This document shows positions 1 to 6,064 of a DNA stretch of 9,581 bases, piece after piece (position 1 is the stretch's first letter; the number at the start of each line of letters is the position of its first letter). The translations under genes were made by a program, and so were the position numbers. Origin of the DNA: Erysipelotrichia bacterium (GTDB lineage: Bacteria > Bacillota_I > Bacilli_A > Erysipelotrichales > Erysipelotrichaceae); NCBI GenBank assembly GCA_009916335.1, contig SAAR01000123.1, positions 1 to 9,581 of the forward strand, read 5' to 3'. The notes beneath the pieces were generated by a model. It did no database searches and was not told where the DNA came from. It saw only the letters and a program-made list of their open reading frames with translations.

Positions 1-38
1 GAGTACAACAATGTTGGCACGGGTCTTGCATGGTGACG

Positions 39-58
39 TGTACTAGTTCGATAGTACA
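39..58. repeat. Perfect 7-bp inverted repeat (dyad)
   Basis: TGTACTA at 39-45 is the exact reverse complement of TAGTACA at 52-58, separated by GTTCGA. As DNA it could be a dimeric regulator site; as RNA it would form a 7-bp stem with a UUCG-containing loop. It lies about 105 bp upstream of the predicted first promoter and the small helix-turn-helix-like gene. It lacks the following T run of a terminator. The role is not established. Confidence 0.6.
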
Positions 59-59
59 A

Positions 60-78
60 ATGTTACAAAGATGTTACA
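60..78. repeat. Direct repeat ATGTTACA x2 with 11-bp period
   Basis: ATGTTACA occurs at 60-67 and again at 71-78, so the copies start 11 bp apart and would sit on the same face of the helix. A related start, ATGTTG, occurs at 11-16, and AGTACAA occurs at both 3-9 and 53-59. The phasing suits cooperative protein binding, for example by a replication or regulatory protein, but no binder can be assigned from sequence. Confidence 0.5.
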
Positions 79-120
79 CGAAAATAATACTTTACAAGAT
101 CGAGAAACTGTGAACGAACA

Positions 121-139
121 CGGGAACGGGGGCGGGGGC
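121..139 (+). other. Isolated G-rich tract with three G runs
   Basis: G runs at 122-124, 128-132 and 134-138 stand out sharply from the AT-rich surroundings. There are only three runs of three or more Gs, one short of a canonical quadruplex, and no matching C-rich arm nearby, so it is not half of a local hairpin. It lies upstream of the promoter at 165-193, so it would not be in that transcript. The 10-mer CGGGAACGGG recurs exactly at 5341-5350 in the connector gene. Confidence 0.45.
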
Positions 140-164
140 TTGCACTCGCTTTCGGTATTGTCTA

Positions 165-193
165 TTGACGTTAGATAGTTAATGTGTTATATT
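165..193 (+). promoter_or_regulatory. Predicted sigma70-type promoter for the replication module
   Basis: The -35 element TTGACG (165-170, 5/6 match) is followed by a 17-bp spacer and the -10 element TATATT (188-193, 5/6 match). TG at 185-186 supplies an extended -10. The expected start near 200 leaves a leader of about 24 nt before the first ATG at 224. It is the best promoter in the upstream region and would drive the tightly packed genes that follow. It is a sequence match only. Confidence 0.7.
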
Positions 194-223
194 TATATTT
201 AGATTAATAGCAGGGTTAAATAT

Positions 224-436
224 ATGGTCGGTGCATACTGTAGAAAATATCGGATTGATAATAATATCACTCTGAATAATGTTTCAGACGATGAAAATAT
301 TAAGACGTTATCAGCGTTTGAAATGGGAAGAAGTAGTAACATGAAGCATTTAATTAATTACATTAAGTTAAGTATTAAATTAAATGATGTTGATAACTTC
401 TTATGTGGTTTAGTTCATGAAATAGAAGGTAAATAA
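224..436 (+). CDS. Small putative helix-turn-helix (Cro/C1-like) protein
   Basis: This 70-residue protein has no confident family assignment. Its layout resembles a minimal Cro/C1 (XRE) fold: a basic first helix around residues 7-15, a 'TLNNVSDD' second helix around 16-23, a possible recognition helix with 'IKTLSAFEMGR' around 26-36, and hydrophobic C-terminal helices around 40-62. The ATG at 224 follows a CAGGG ribosome binding site at 211-215. As first gene after the predicted promoter and just before the terminal-protein candidate, it could be an early regulator, perhaps of its own promoter or of the nearby dyad. It could equally be an unrelated small replication accessory protein; its sequence does not resemble what I know of phi29 p4, p5 or p6. 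The stop is one base before the next ATG, so it is co-transcribed with the replication genes. Confidence 0.6.
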   Translation: MVGAYCRKYRIDNNITLNNVSDDENIKTLSAFEMGRSSNMKHLINYIKLSIKLNDVDNFLCGLVHEIEGK

Positions 437-437
437 A

Positions 438-1034
438 ATGGTTGATATTGTTTCAGGTGATGAATTTAAAGCAGGTGTTAAGCAGGCTCAAGCAGAGTTC
501 AGAAAAGAGGTTAGCAGGTTGGCAAGCCTTGCTAATAAGCGCATACAGCGACTTGAGGACGCTAAATTGACCGATTCGCCAGCCTATCAAAAGTGGGTTG
601 AGAATGGGGGCGTTAAATTTGGTGTTAAGGGTAAAACCTACAATCAATTACAATCTGAAATGGCAAGGTTAAACAGGTTTATTAATGCTCAAACTTCAAC
701 CATAAGGGGCATTAATTCCAACTTAAAAGAAATGGCAGCAAATACAGGCATTAAGTATGGTACACTAAAAGAGTTACGTTCTAAGGCAGCAAACTTTTTT
801 GAGCTATCCAGTAAAGTAGAACAATATTTACGAACTGTAAATGATATGGCGTCTGCTATTGGCTATAATAAAATATGGGAAGTAATTAATGAATATGTAG
901 AAAGGGAAAAAATAGATTTATCAGAAGCTGAAAACAACATTGATGAATTATCTAAAATGGTTTCTGAATTGATTGTCCAGCAACAAAACCATAATGCCAC
1001 TGTAATTGATGATGGTTGGGTAGTATTGGAATGA
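438..1034 (+). CDS. Putative terminal protein (DNA replication primer)
   Basis: This 198-residue protein most likely becomes covalently attached to the 5' ends of the linear genome and supplies the hydroxyl that primes replication. The main evidence is position: it lies directly upstream of, and overlaps by 4 nt, a protein-primed DNA polymerase, as genes 3 and 2 do in phi29. It is mostly helical and basic in the N-terminal half, with 'LANKRIQRLE' (31-40) and 'MARLNRFIN' (75-83) resembling stretches of phi29-type terminal proteins. The C-terminal part has two predicted helices (about 144-157 and 164-182) joined by a loop carrying Ser162; in phi29 the priming serine (Ser232) also sits in a loop between helices, so Ser162 is a candidate. 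It is shorter than the 266-residue phi29 protein. GAAGGT at 425-430 serves the ATG at 438. Confidence 0.72.
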   Translation: MVDIVSGDEFKAGVKQAQAEFRKEVSRLASLANKRIQRLEDAKLTDSPAYQKWVENGGVKFGVKGKTYNQLQSEMARLNRFINAQTSTIRGINSNLKEMAANTGIKYGTLKELRSKAANFFELSSKVEQYLRTVNDMASAIGYNKIWEVINEYVEREKIDLSEAENNIDELSKMVSELIVQQQNHNATVIDDGWVVLE

Positions 1035-3139
1035 AAAACTATACAAGCGTTGATGATGTTTATTTATCTCAGTTTGAGATTAAGGAAATTAAAACTAATA
1101 AAAAGGTTACTTACTTAAACATTGAATCGGCGTTTGATATAGAAACTACCAGCTATATTAGCAACGGTGAAAAATCCGCATTTATGTATATCTGGATGTT
1201 TGGGATGGGTTTAGGTAAAGAAATCTTTTATGGTCGCACTTGGGAGGAGTTTTTAGATCTATGTGAAAAATTGCAAAAATATTTCGGTTTAAATGAGAAT
1301 CGCCGATTAGTCATATATATTCATAACTTGGGGTATGAATTTCAATTTATGTGTCATTACTTTAATTGGGAAAATGTTTTCGCAATTAATGAGCGTAAAC
1401 CTATTAAGGCTTTATGTTCATATGGTATTGAGTTTCGGGATAGTTACATTCTATCCGGCTACTCACTAGCAAACACTGCTAAAAACCTGACCACTCATAA
1501 AGTTAGGAAAATGGAGGGGGATTTAGACTATTCATTAATCAGACACCAATCAACACAATTAACCGAAAAAGAGCTTGGTTATTGTTCAAATGATATTGAA
1601 ATAATACTTGCTTATATTAATGAGCAAATAGCTCAATATGAAGATATAACAAAAATCCCTTTAACTAATACCGGACGTGTTAGGAAATATGTTAAGGACG
1701 CCTGTTATTATACAAACTCAAATCATCGCAAATCTAACAGGGGGAAATATCAGCGTTATAGACAAATAATGACTGATTTAACGCTTGATAAAGCCACTTA
1801 TATTCAACTTAAACGGGCTTTTATGGGTGGGTTTACCCATAGTAACCCTAACCATACAGGGAAAACATTAGAGAATGTTTCTAGCATAGATTTAACTTCC
1901 AGCTATCCTACTGTTATGTTGGCTGATAAATTCCCTATGTCTAGGGCTAAAGTATTAAACATAACTAAAGTAGAAGAGTTGAAAAAAGCAATGTCTTTAT
2001 ATTGTCTTGTTTTTGATTTGAAATTAGAGGGTCTAAGAAACACATTAAAATATGAAAGCTATATCAGTGAAAGTAAATGCTTTAAAATGGTTAAACCAGT
2101 AATAAATAATGGGCGCGTTTATGATGCTGAAATGATTCAAACAACAATTACAGACGTTGATTTTAACATCATAGAAAAAGTTTATGAATGGGATAAAATT
2201 TCAATTGCTAATGTTAGGGGATTCGTTAAAGCATATTTACCTAAATCAATCATTGAAAGCATATTAAATTTATACCAGGATAAAACAACATTAAAAGGCG
2301 TTGAAGGTAAAGAGGTTGAATATCTACTATCAAAAGGGATGTTAAACTCTGTTTATGGTATGTGCGTAACTGATGTTGTAAAAGACGAACACGTTTTTAA
2401 TGATACTTGGGGGATTGAGCGCGTAGACGTTGATGAAAAAATAGATGAATATAATAAATCTAAAAATCGCTTCCTGTTTTATCCGTGGGGAATATGGGTA
2501 ACAGCATATGCAAGGCGTAATTTATGGACAGCAATTTTAAATATTGGTGATGATTATATTTATTCAGATACTGATAGTATTAAAATGCTGAATTTTGATT
2601 CACATAAAGAATATGTGGAAAAATATAATAAACATATTGGCAAAAAATTAGCCTATATGATGGAACATTATAAATTAAATGTTGAATTATTAGCCCCTAA
2701 AACTATTCAGGGTAAAGCTAAACCTTTGGGAATTTGGGAATTTGAGGGTAATTATTCCCACTTTAAAACGTTAGGGGCTAAACGTTACTTGGTTAAAGAA
2801 AACGGGGAGTTTCATTTAACCGTAGCCGGTCTATCAAAGAAAAACGGGATTACCCATATGGTTAATATTTGCGGGGGAGACACGGAACAAGTTTTCAACA
2901 TATTTAATGATGATTTATATATACCTGCTAATAAAACTGGTAAAATGACTCATACTTATATTGACACAGAAAAAGAAATGTTTGTGGTAGATTATGACGG
3001 TGTTCAGGAAAGAGTTTTAACACTATCAGGCATACATTTAGAGCCTTGTGATTTTACTCTTTCAATATCTGAACAATACAATCAATTTTTACGCGCTATC
3101 TCAAGCGGGTACATATTTACAGGAATGAAAAACGTATGA
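1031..3139 (+). CDS. Protein-primed family B DNA polymerase
   Basis: The 702-residue protein would replicate the genome from terminal-protein-bound ends. Exonuclease motifs: Exo I 'DIETT' (Asp36, Glu38), Exo II 'HNLGYEFQF' (Asn99, Glu103), Exo III 'YCSND' (Tyr184, Asp188). Polymerase motifs: 'FMGGF' in place of YxGG (264-268), motif A 'DLTSSYP' (Asp287), motif B 'KGMLNSVYG' (435-443), motif C 'YSDTDS' (Asp513, Asp515) and 'KRY' (584-586), the KxY motif. Insertions between motifs A and B and between B and C fit the TPR1 and TPR2 elements of phi29 polymerase, which allow protein priming and strand displacement. It is 127 residues longer than the phi29 enzyme, mostly after motif C and in the C-terminal thumb. 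I chose the ATG at 1031, which overlaps the upstream TGA (ATGA); a TTG at 1016 would add five residues but has no better ribosome site. Its weak Shine-Dalgarno suggests translational coupling. Confidence 0.96.
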   Translation: MKNYTSVDDVYLSQFEIKEIKTNKKVTYLNIESAFDIETTSYISNGEKSAFMYIWMFGMGLGKEIFYGRTWEEFLDLCEKLQKYFGLNENRRLVIYIHNLGYEFQFMCHYFNWENVFAINERKPIKALCSYGIEFRDSYILSGYSLANTAKNLTTHKVRKMEGDLDYSLIRHQSTQLTEKELGYCSNDIEIILAYINEQIAQYEDITKIPLTNTGRVRKYVKDACYYTNSNHRKSNRGKYQRYRQIMTDLTLDKATYIQLKRAFMGGFTHSNPNHTGKTLENVSSIDLTSSYPTVMLADKFPMSRAKVLNITKVEELKKAMSLYCLVFDLKLEGLRNTLKYESYISESKCFKMVKPVINNGRVYDAEMIQTTITDVDFNIIEKVYEWDKISIANVRGFVKAYLPKSIIESILNLYQDKTTLKGVEGKEVEYLLSKGMLNSVYGMCVTDVVKDEHVFNDTWGIERVDVDEKIDEYNKSKNRFLFYPWGIWVTAYARRNLWTAILNIGDDYIYSDTDSIKMLNFDSHKEYVEKYNKHIGKKLAYMMEHYKLNVELLAPKTIQGKAKPLGIWEFEGNYSHFKTLGAKRYLVKENGEFHLTVAGLSKKNGITHMVNICGGDTEQVFNIFNDDLYIPANKTGKMTHTYIDTEKEMFVVDYDGVQERVLTLSGIHLEPCDFTLSISEQYNQFLRAISSGYIFTGMKNV

Positions 3140-4221
3140 AATACTACTCAACTGCTGCGATTGATAAAAAGAATGCTATCTATAACGTTATTTTTGGTGA
3201 GCGTTCTAATGGTAAAACTTATGCCCTGCTATTAAAAGGGCTTAAAAATTACGTTAAAACTAAAAAACAAATGGCGTATGTGCGCCGATGGAAAGAGGAT
3301 ATTACAGGGCGTAGGGCTTCCCGATTATTCGAGGGAATTAACGCTAATGGAGAGGTGGAGAAAGCAACAAAAGGGGAGTTTAAGGGGATCTGTTATTGGG
3401 CGGGTAAATGGTATTTGTGTAATTATGATGAAAAAGGAAAACCAGTATATTCTGATGCTGATATTATTTGTTTCGCTTTCGCGTTGTCGGACGGTGAACA
3501 CGATAAATCAACATCATTCCCTGATATTGATTTAATTATCTTTGATGAATTTCTGACTAATCGTTTATATCTTAACGATGAATTTATTTTATTCATGAAT
3601 ACAGTGTCAACAATTGTTCGCCGCCGTGAAGATGTTAAAATTTACATGTTGGGGAATACAGTAAATAAATATTGCCCTTATTTTTCCGAAATGGGTTTAG
3701 AACATATTCCCAAAATGAAACAAGGAACAATAGACGTTTACGCATACGGAAATAGCCAGCTATCCGTAGCCGTTGAATATTGTAAATCGGTAGATGATAA
3801 GGCTAAAGAAGCAAGCCACAAATATTTTGCGTTTAATAACCCTAAATTAGAAATGATTACGGGTGGCGCGTGGGAATTAAATATATACCCACATTTACCC
3901 TATAAATATAAACCTAAAAATATTCTGTTAACTTATTTCATTGAGTTTAACGATAACGTCTATCAATGCGAAATTATAAACGTTGAGGACGTTTATTTTA
4001 CATTCATCCATATTAAGACTACTCCAATTAAAAATAAGGACGATTTAGTTTATTCACTTGAATATAACCCCGCACCTAACTATAATCGAAGTGTCTTTAA
4101 ACCAATGAATAACATCCAGAAAAAAATTCTTTACTTTTTCCAGCATAGCAAAGTTTTTTATCAGGATAATAACGTTGGTGACGCTATCGCAAATTATCTT
4201 AAAATTGCCAAAGGGGTATAA
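3136..4221 (+). CDS. DNA packaging ATPase (phi29 gp16-like)
   Basis: This 361-residue ATPase should drive DNA into the empty capsid as a ring on the connector. Walker A is 'GERSNGKT' (21-28) after 'NVIF', matching the 'VIGARGIGKS' region of phi29 gp16. 'AYVRRWK' (47-53) matches gp16 'IYVRRYK'. Walker B is 'LIIFDEF' (133-139) with Asp137 and catalytic Glu138. 'VRRREDVKI' (161-169) aligns with the gp16 segment carrying the arginine finger, and 'MLGNTVNKYCPYF' (171-183) with 'LSNAVSVVNPYF'. The last ~165 residues are less conserved and correspond to the gp16 C-terminal domain. gp16 is 332 residues, so length is close. The ATG overlaps the polymerase stop (ATGA), with AGGAA at 3121-3125. phi29 gp16 works with a packaging RNA; no such RNA is recognisable here. 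Confidence 0.93.
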   Translation: MKYYSTAAIDKKNAIYNVIFGERSNGKTYALLLKGLKNYVKTKKQMAYVRRWKEDITGRRASRLFEGINANGEVEKATKGEFKGICYWAGKWYLCNYDEKGKPVYSDADIICFAFALSDGEHDKSTSFPDIDLIIFDEFLTNRLYLNDEFILFMNTVSTIVRRREDVKIYMLGNTVNKYCPYFSEMGLEHIPKMKQGTIDVYAYGNSQLSVAVEYCKSVDDKAKEASHKYFAFNNPKLEMITGGAWELNIYPHLPYKYKPKNILLTYFIEFNDNVYQCEIINVEDVYFTFIHIKTTPIKNKDDLVYSLEYNPAPNYNRSVFKPMNNIQKKILYFFQHSKVFYQDNNVGDAIANYLKIAKGV

Positions 4222-4222
4222 A

Positions 4223-4411
4223 ATGGATGCAAACGCAATTAAGGCATTAATCGACACTATGGGTTTCCCGATTTTTATTTGCCTTGTTTTGCTTTGGTTT
4301 ATTAAAACCACACTTTCTAAACACTCTGATTTAATGGCTGAAATTCAGAAGTCATTAGCGGCTAATACAGAATCAATCAAATTACTGATTGATAAATTAC
4401 AGGATAAATAA
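4223..4411 (+). CDS. Small one-helix membrane protein, holin-like candidate
   Basis: This 62-residue protein has a short polar N terminus, one hydrophobic membrane segment at about 12-28 ('TMGFPIFICLVLLWFIK'), and an amphipathic, charged, probably coiled-coil tail (about 33-60). That architecture matches small BhlA/UviB-type holin-like proteins and other single-span phage proteins, which form inner-membrane lesions for lysis. The ATG at 4223 was chosen because AAGGGG (4211-4216) lies six bases upstream; an in-frame ATG at 4175 would start inside the ATPase gene and has no comparable ribosome site. It is unusual to find a lysis protein between packaging ATPase and connector genes, so a role in head or tail assembly at the membrane is also possible. 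The membrane helix is clear; the lysis role is inference. Confidence 0.72.
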   Translation: MDANAIKALIDTMGFPIFICLVLLWFIKTTLSKHSDLMAEIQKSLAANTESIKLLIDKLQDK

Positions 4412-4413
4412 TC

Positions 4414-5487
4414 ATGCCATACGATTATAAGGCCAAAACAAAAAACATACGCCAGCTAAATGATTATATGCTGGCTAAAACCGTTTCTATGTTCGAATAT
4501 GAAGGATTGCCAGAAACAATCCCTTATGAGGAACTGGAAAAAATCATTCAGCGTAACGGGTATGCGTTTATCACTAAAGTTAATGGTGAACTGTATGCTT
4601 TCGCCGGTTCTATGGGTGGTGAACTGGATGTTTACGGGAACCCGCAGGATATTACCATAAACAATGTTTTCCTGAATTTTAATAAAACTCTTAACATCGC
4701 TAAAGACGGCGTATTAATTCGCAACGATGATATGCGAATCGGTTTAATGCCGTTGTACGAAAAGGCCAACACCTTTTTAGTGGAAAATGATATTAATATG
4801 ATGGTGTGGGGGTATAATTCCCGCGCTCAGAAATTAATTTCAGCCCCCGATGATAAGACAAAGGAAAGCGCCGAGCAATATTTAAAGAAATTGCTTGATG
4901 GTGATTTGTCGGTTATTGGTGAAAACGCGCTATTTGATGGGGTTAAAATTCAAAACTCCGCTAATACGGGGGGAGTTACCGCACAACAAATGGTTGAGTT
5001 TCAGCAATACATTAAAGCAACAATGTATAATGAGGTTGGAATTTCAGCTAACTTTAATATGAAACGTGAGCGCCTTGTTTCCTCAGAAGTTGAGCAAACA
5101 GAAGATTCTTTATTCCCGTTTGTTTATAATATGATGAAATGTCGTATTAAGGGAGTTGAGGCGCTAAATAGTAAATATTCACTGAATGTTAAAGTTGATT
5201 TTGGCAGTATCTGGCATGTTAAAAATAAAGAGCTTGTAGACGATATTATTAATAAGGGGGATTTACCCGATGAAATCCAGCAAGACGGGGCTAATAACAG
5301 CGATAATCAATCTGATAGCGGCGATAATCAACCGGAAGGGCGGGAACGGGAACGTGGGCAAGCCCCAGCCCCCGAAACCGTAGCCGAACAGATAGCGGAA
5401 TTACAGGCAGTCATTGATGATGAAAATTCAAGCGATGATGAAAAGCAAGCCGCTAAAGATTTAATTGCTGAACTGGAAGGGGAATAA
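4414..5487 (+). CDS. Connector / portal (upper collar) protein, phi29 gp10-like
   Basis: This 357-residue protein should form the dodecameric ring at the special capsid vertex through which DNA enters and leaves. Several segments match phi29 gp10 in order: 'FEYEGLPETI' (27-36) with gp10 'FEWENLPPTI'; 'GELDVYGNP' (69-77) with 'SGQRDVYNQ'; 'YNEVGISANFNMKRERLVSSEV' (205-226, also the DNA-channel region) with its 'WNEM...KKERMVTDEV' region; and 'LNSKYSLNVKVDF' (251-263) with 'INELYGLNVKVKF'. The core ends near residue 283. Beyond it is a 70-residue extension, longer than in gp10 (309 residues in total): a Gln/Asp/Ser/Gly-rich linker with 'GRERERGQAPAP' and then an acidic helix (321-356). The extension is encoded by G-rich DNA unlike its surroundings. 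AGGA at 4401-4404 serves the ATG. Packaging ATPase and collar genes flank it, as expected for the motor. Confidence 0.92.
   Translation: MPYDYKAKTKNIRQLNDYMLAKTVSMFEYEGLPETIPYEELEKIIQRNGYAFITKVNGELYAFAGSMGGELDVYGNPQDITINNVFLNFNKTLNIAKDGVLIRNDDMRIGLMPLYEKANTFLVENDINMMVWGYNSRAQKLISAPDDKTKESAEQYLKKLLDGDLSVIGENALFDGVKIQNSANTGGVTAQQMVEFQQYIKATMYNEVGISANFNMKRERLVSSEVEQTEDSLFPFVYNMMKCRIKGVEALNSKYSLNVKVDFGSIWHVKNKELVDDIINKGDLPDEIQQDGANNSDNQSDSGDNQPEGRERERGQAPAPETVAEQIAELQAVIDDENSSDDEKQAAKDLIAELEGE
5300..5331 (+). repeat. 11-bp direct repeat in the connector tail linker
   Basis: GCGATAATCAA occurs at 5300-5310 and 5321-5331, a 21-bp period equal to seven codons. It encodes the repeated 'DNQ' elements in the 'SDNQSDSGDNQ' linker. 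It looks like a small in-frame duplication within the disordered C-terminal extension and could change in length between relatives without disturbing the folded core. Confidence 0.6.
5338..5358 (+). other. Potential G-quadruplex motif in the connector gene
   Basis: Four GGG runs (5338-5340, 5342-5344, 5348-5350, 5356-5358) are separated by loops of 1, 3 and 5 bases, meeting the usual G3 quadruplex pattern on the coding strand and thus in the mRNA. It codes for 'EGRERERGQ' in the connector extension, between the folded core and the next gene. Part of it (CGGGAACGGG) repeats the upstream G-rich tract. Whether it folds or does anything is unknown. Confidence 0.5.
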
Positions 5488-5488
5488 A

Positions 5489-6052
5489 ATGTTTATTTGT
5501 GATGAGCAAAAAACTTTAAGAAGTTATTTAGCTGACACAAATATTTTTAACTCCATTAAGGCCATTAAAAGTTTCCCCTTCTTGGAAGGGGATTCGTCTG
5601 ATGATCTTAATATGATGTTAAAAATTAATTATGGTCAGAAAATAATGTTTAGCGGCGTGGCTGATTTATCCGTTGCTGATGCTGCTAAATATATCGTTAA
5701 AAACTATTCCGATTCATGGAATAAACTTTTAGTAGCTCTTGATAGTGATTTTAATATTGCTGCTAATGCTGTTAAAGTTACCAGCGGTAAAGGCAATTCA
5801 AGTGGTACTAAAACGGATGATCGAAATTCTAAACATAACGTTGCAGCATTTAACAGTGATGAATTATTACCGGATTCTGGCGACACTGAAAATAATGTTG
5901 AAACATCATCAAACGAAACAACAAACACGGGTAAGGAGGAAAATTTAAGTTTAAAAAGCCTGTTCGATAACTTGCCTTTAATTGAGAGAACTAATATAAT
6001 CAATATTGTTCTTAAAGATGTTTCAAACTATTTAACCATATCGGTTTACTAA
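5489..6052 (+). CDS. Lower collar / head-tail connector protein, phi29 gp11-like
   Basis: This 187-residue protein most likely forms the collar ring between connector and tail knob. Its residue pattern fits phi29-type collar proteins: 'NYGQKIMF' (47-54), a helix then 'YSDSWNKLLVALDSDFN' (73-89), a Ser/Thr/Gly/Asn-rich variable stretch (about 97-115), the 'NVAAFNSDELL' signature (117-127), another Asn/Thr-rich stretch (130-150), and a terminal 'VLKDVSNYLTISVY' (174-187). phi29 gp11 is 293 residues, so this is a compact version. The ATG at 5489 follows a strong GGAAGGGG at 5475-5482; a TTG at 5465 in the same frame would start inside the connector gene and lacks such a site. Gene order (connector, collar, capsid) supports the role. 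A hairpin at 5574-5592 could pair with its own ribosome site. The capsid promoter lies in its 3' end. Confidence 0.75.
   Translation: MFICDEQKTLRSYLADTNIFNSIKAIKSFPFLEGDSSDDLNMMLKINYGQKIMFSGVADLSVADAAKYIVKNYSDSWNKLLVALDSDFNIAANAVKVTSGKGNSSGTKTDDRNSKHNVAAFNSDELLPDSGDTENNVETSSNETTNTGKEENLSLKSLFDNLPLIERTNIINIVLKDVSNYLTISVY
5574..5592 (+). promoter_or_regulatory. Perfect 8-bp hairpin that also complements the gene's Shine-Dalgarno
   Basis: TCCCCTTC (5574-5581), a TTG loop and GAAGGGGA (5585-5592) form a perfect eight-pair stem inside the collar gene. The left arm is equally complementary to GAAGGGGA at 5476-5483, which contains the collar gene's ribosome binding site, with one extra G-U pair possible. 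The mRNA could therefore switch between a local hairpin that leaves the start open and a longer-range pairing that hides it. No T run follows, so it is not a terminator. Regulation is inference. Confidence 0.4.
5972..6000 (+). promoter_or_regulatory. Predicted sigma70-type promoter for the capsid gene
   Basis: TTGCCT at 5972-5977 (4/6 match to -35), a spacer of exactly 17 bp, and a perfect TATAAT at 5995-6000 lie inside the 3' end of the collar gene. Transcription would start near 6007, giving a leader of about 58 nt before the capsid ATG at 6065. The collar codons here are constrained by the protein, so chance is possible, but the element count, spacing and placement before the highest-demand gene make it a good candidate. 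Confidence 0.62.
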
Positions 6053-6056
6053 GGAG
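6051..6056 (+). promoter_or_regulatory. Strong Shine-Dalgarno of the capsid gene
   Basis: AAGGAG, eight bases before the ATG at 6065, is near-optimal for 16S rRNA pairing and overlaps the collar stop codon (TAA 6050-6052). It is among the best sites in the window, in keeping with high capsid output, and fixes the capsid start. Confidence 0.85.
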
Positions 6057-6064
6057 TAAACAGA

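Larger units (their letters stand above)
1..223. other. Non-coding leader region upstream of the first gene
   Basis: No convincing gene is present: the only ATG-led frames on the + strand are very short (11 aa from position 11, 27 aa from position 30) and lack a good ribosome binding site. The region holds a perfect inverted repeat (39-58), two direct repeats one helical turn apart (60-78), an isolated G-rich tract (121-139) and a sigma70-like promoter (165-193). In phi29-type phages the replication genes lie near a genome end, so this could be close to the left terminus. One window edge does not allow an inverted terminal repeat to be tested. Confidence 0.7.

Noticed and set aside
30..113. 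27-codon + strand frame in the leader
   Set aside because: No suitable ribosome binding site, spans the dyad and repeats, and has no recognisable protein character.
1..223. phi29-style packaging RNA gene in the leader
   Set aside because: No long-range helices fit: the G-rich tract has no C-rich partner nearby and only one 7-bp stem is seen.
4451..4475. GCCAGC/GCTGGC inverted repeat early in the connector gene
   Set aside because: Six pairs with a 13-base loop, no T run, and no link to a start or stop. Its GCTGGCTAAA also appears in the capsid terminator, but a shared 10-mer is not enough for a functional claim.
4760..4778. Terminator-like AAAAGG/CCTTTT hairpin with a T run in the connector gene
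   Set aside because: The stem has only two G-C pairs and lies in the middle of an essential gene; too weak to be credible.
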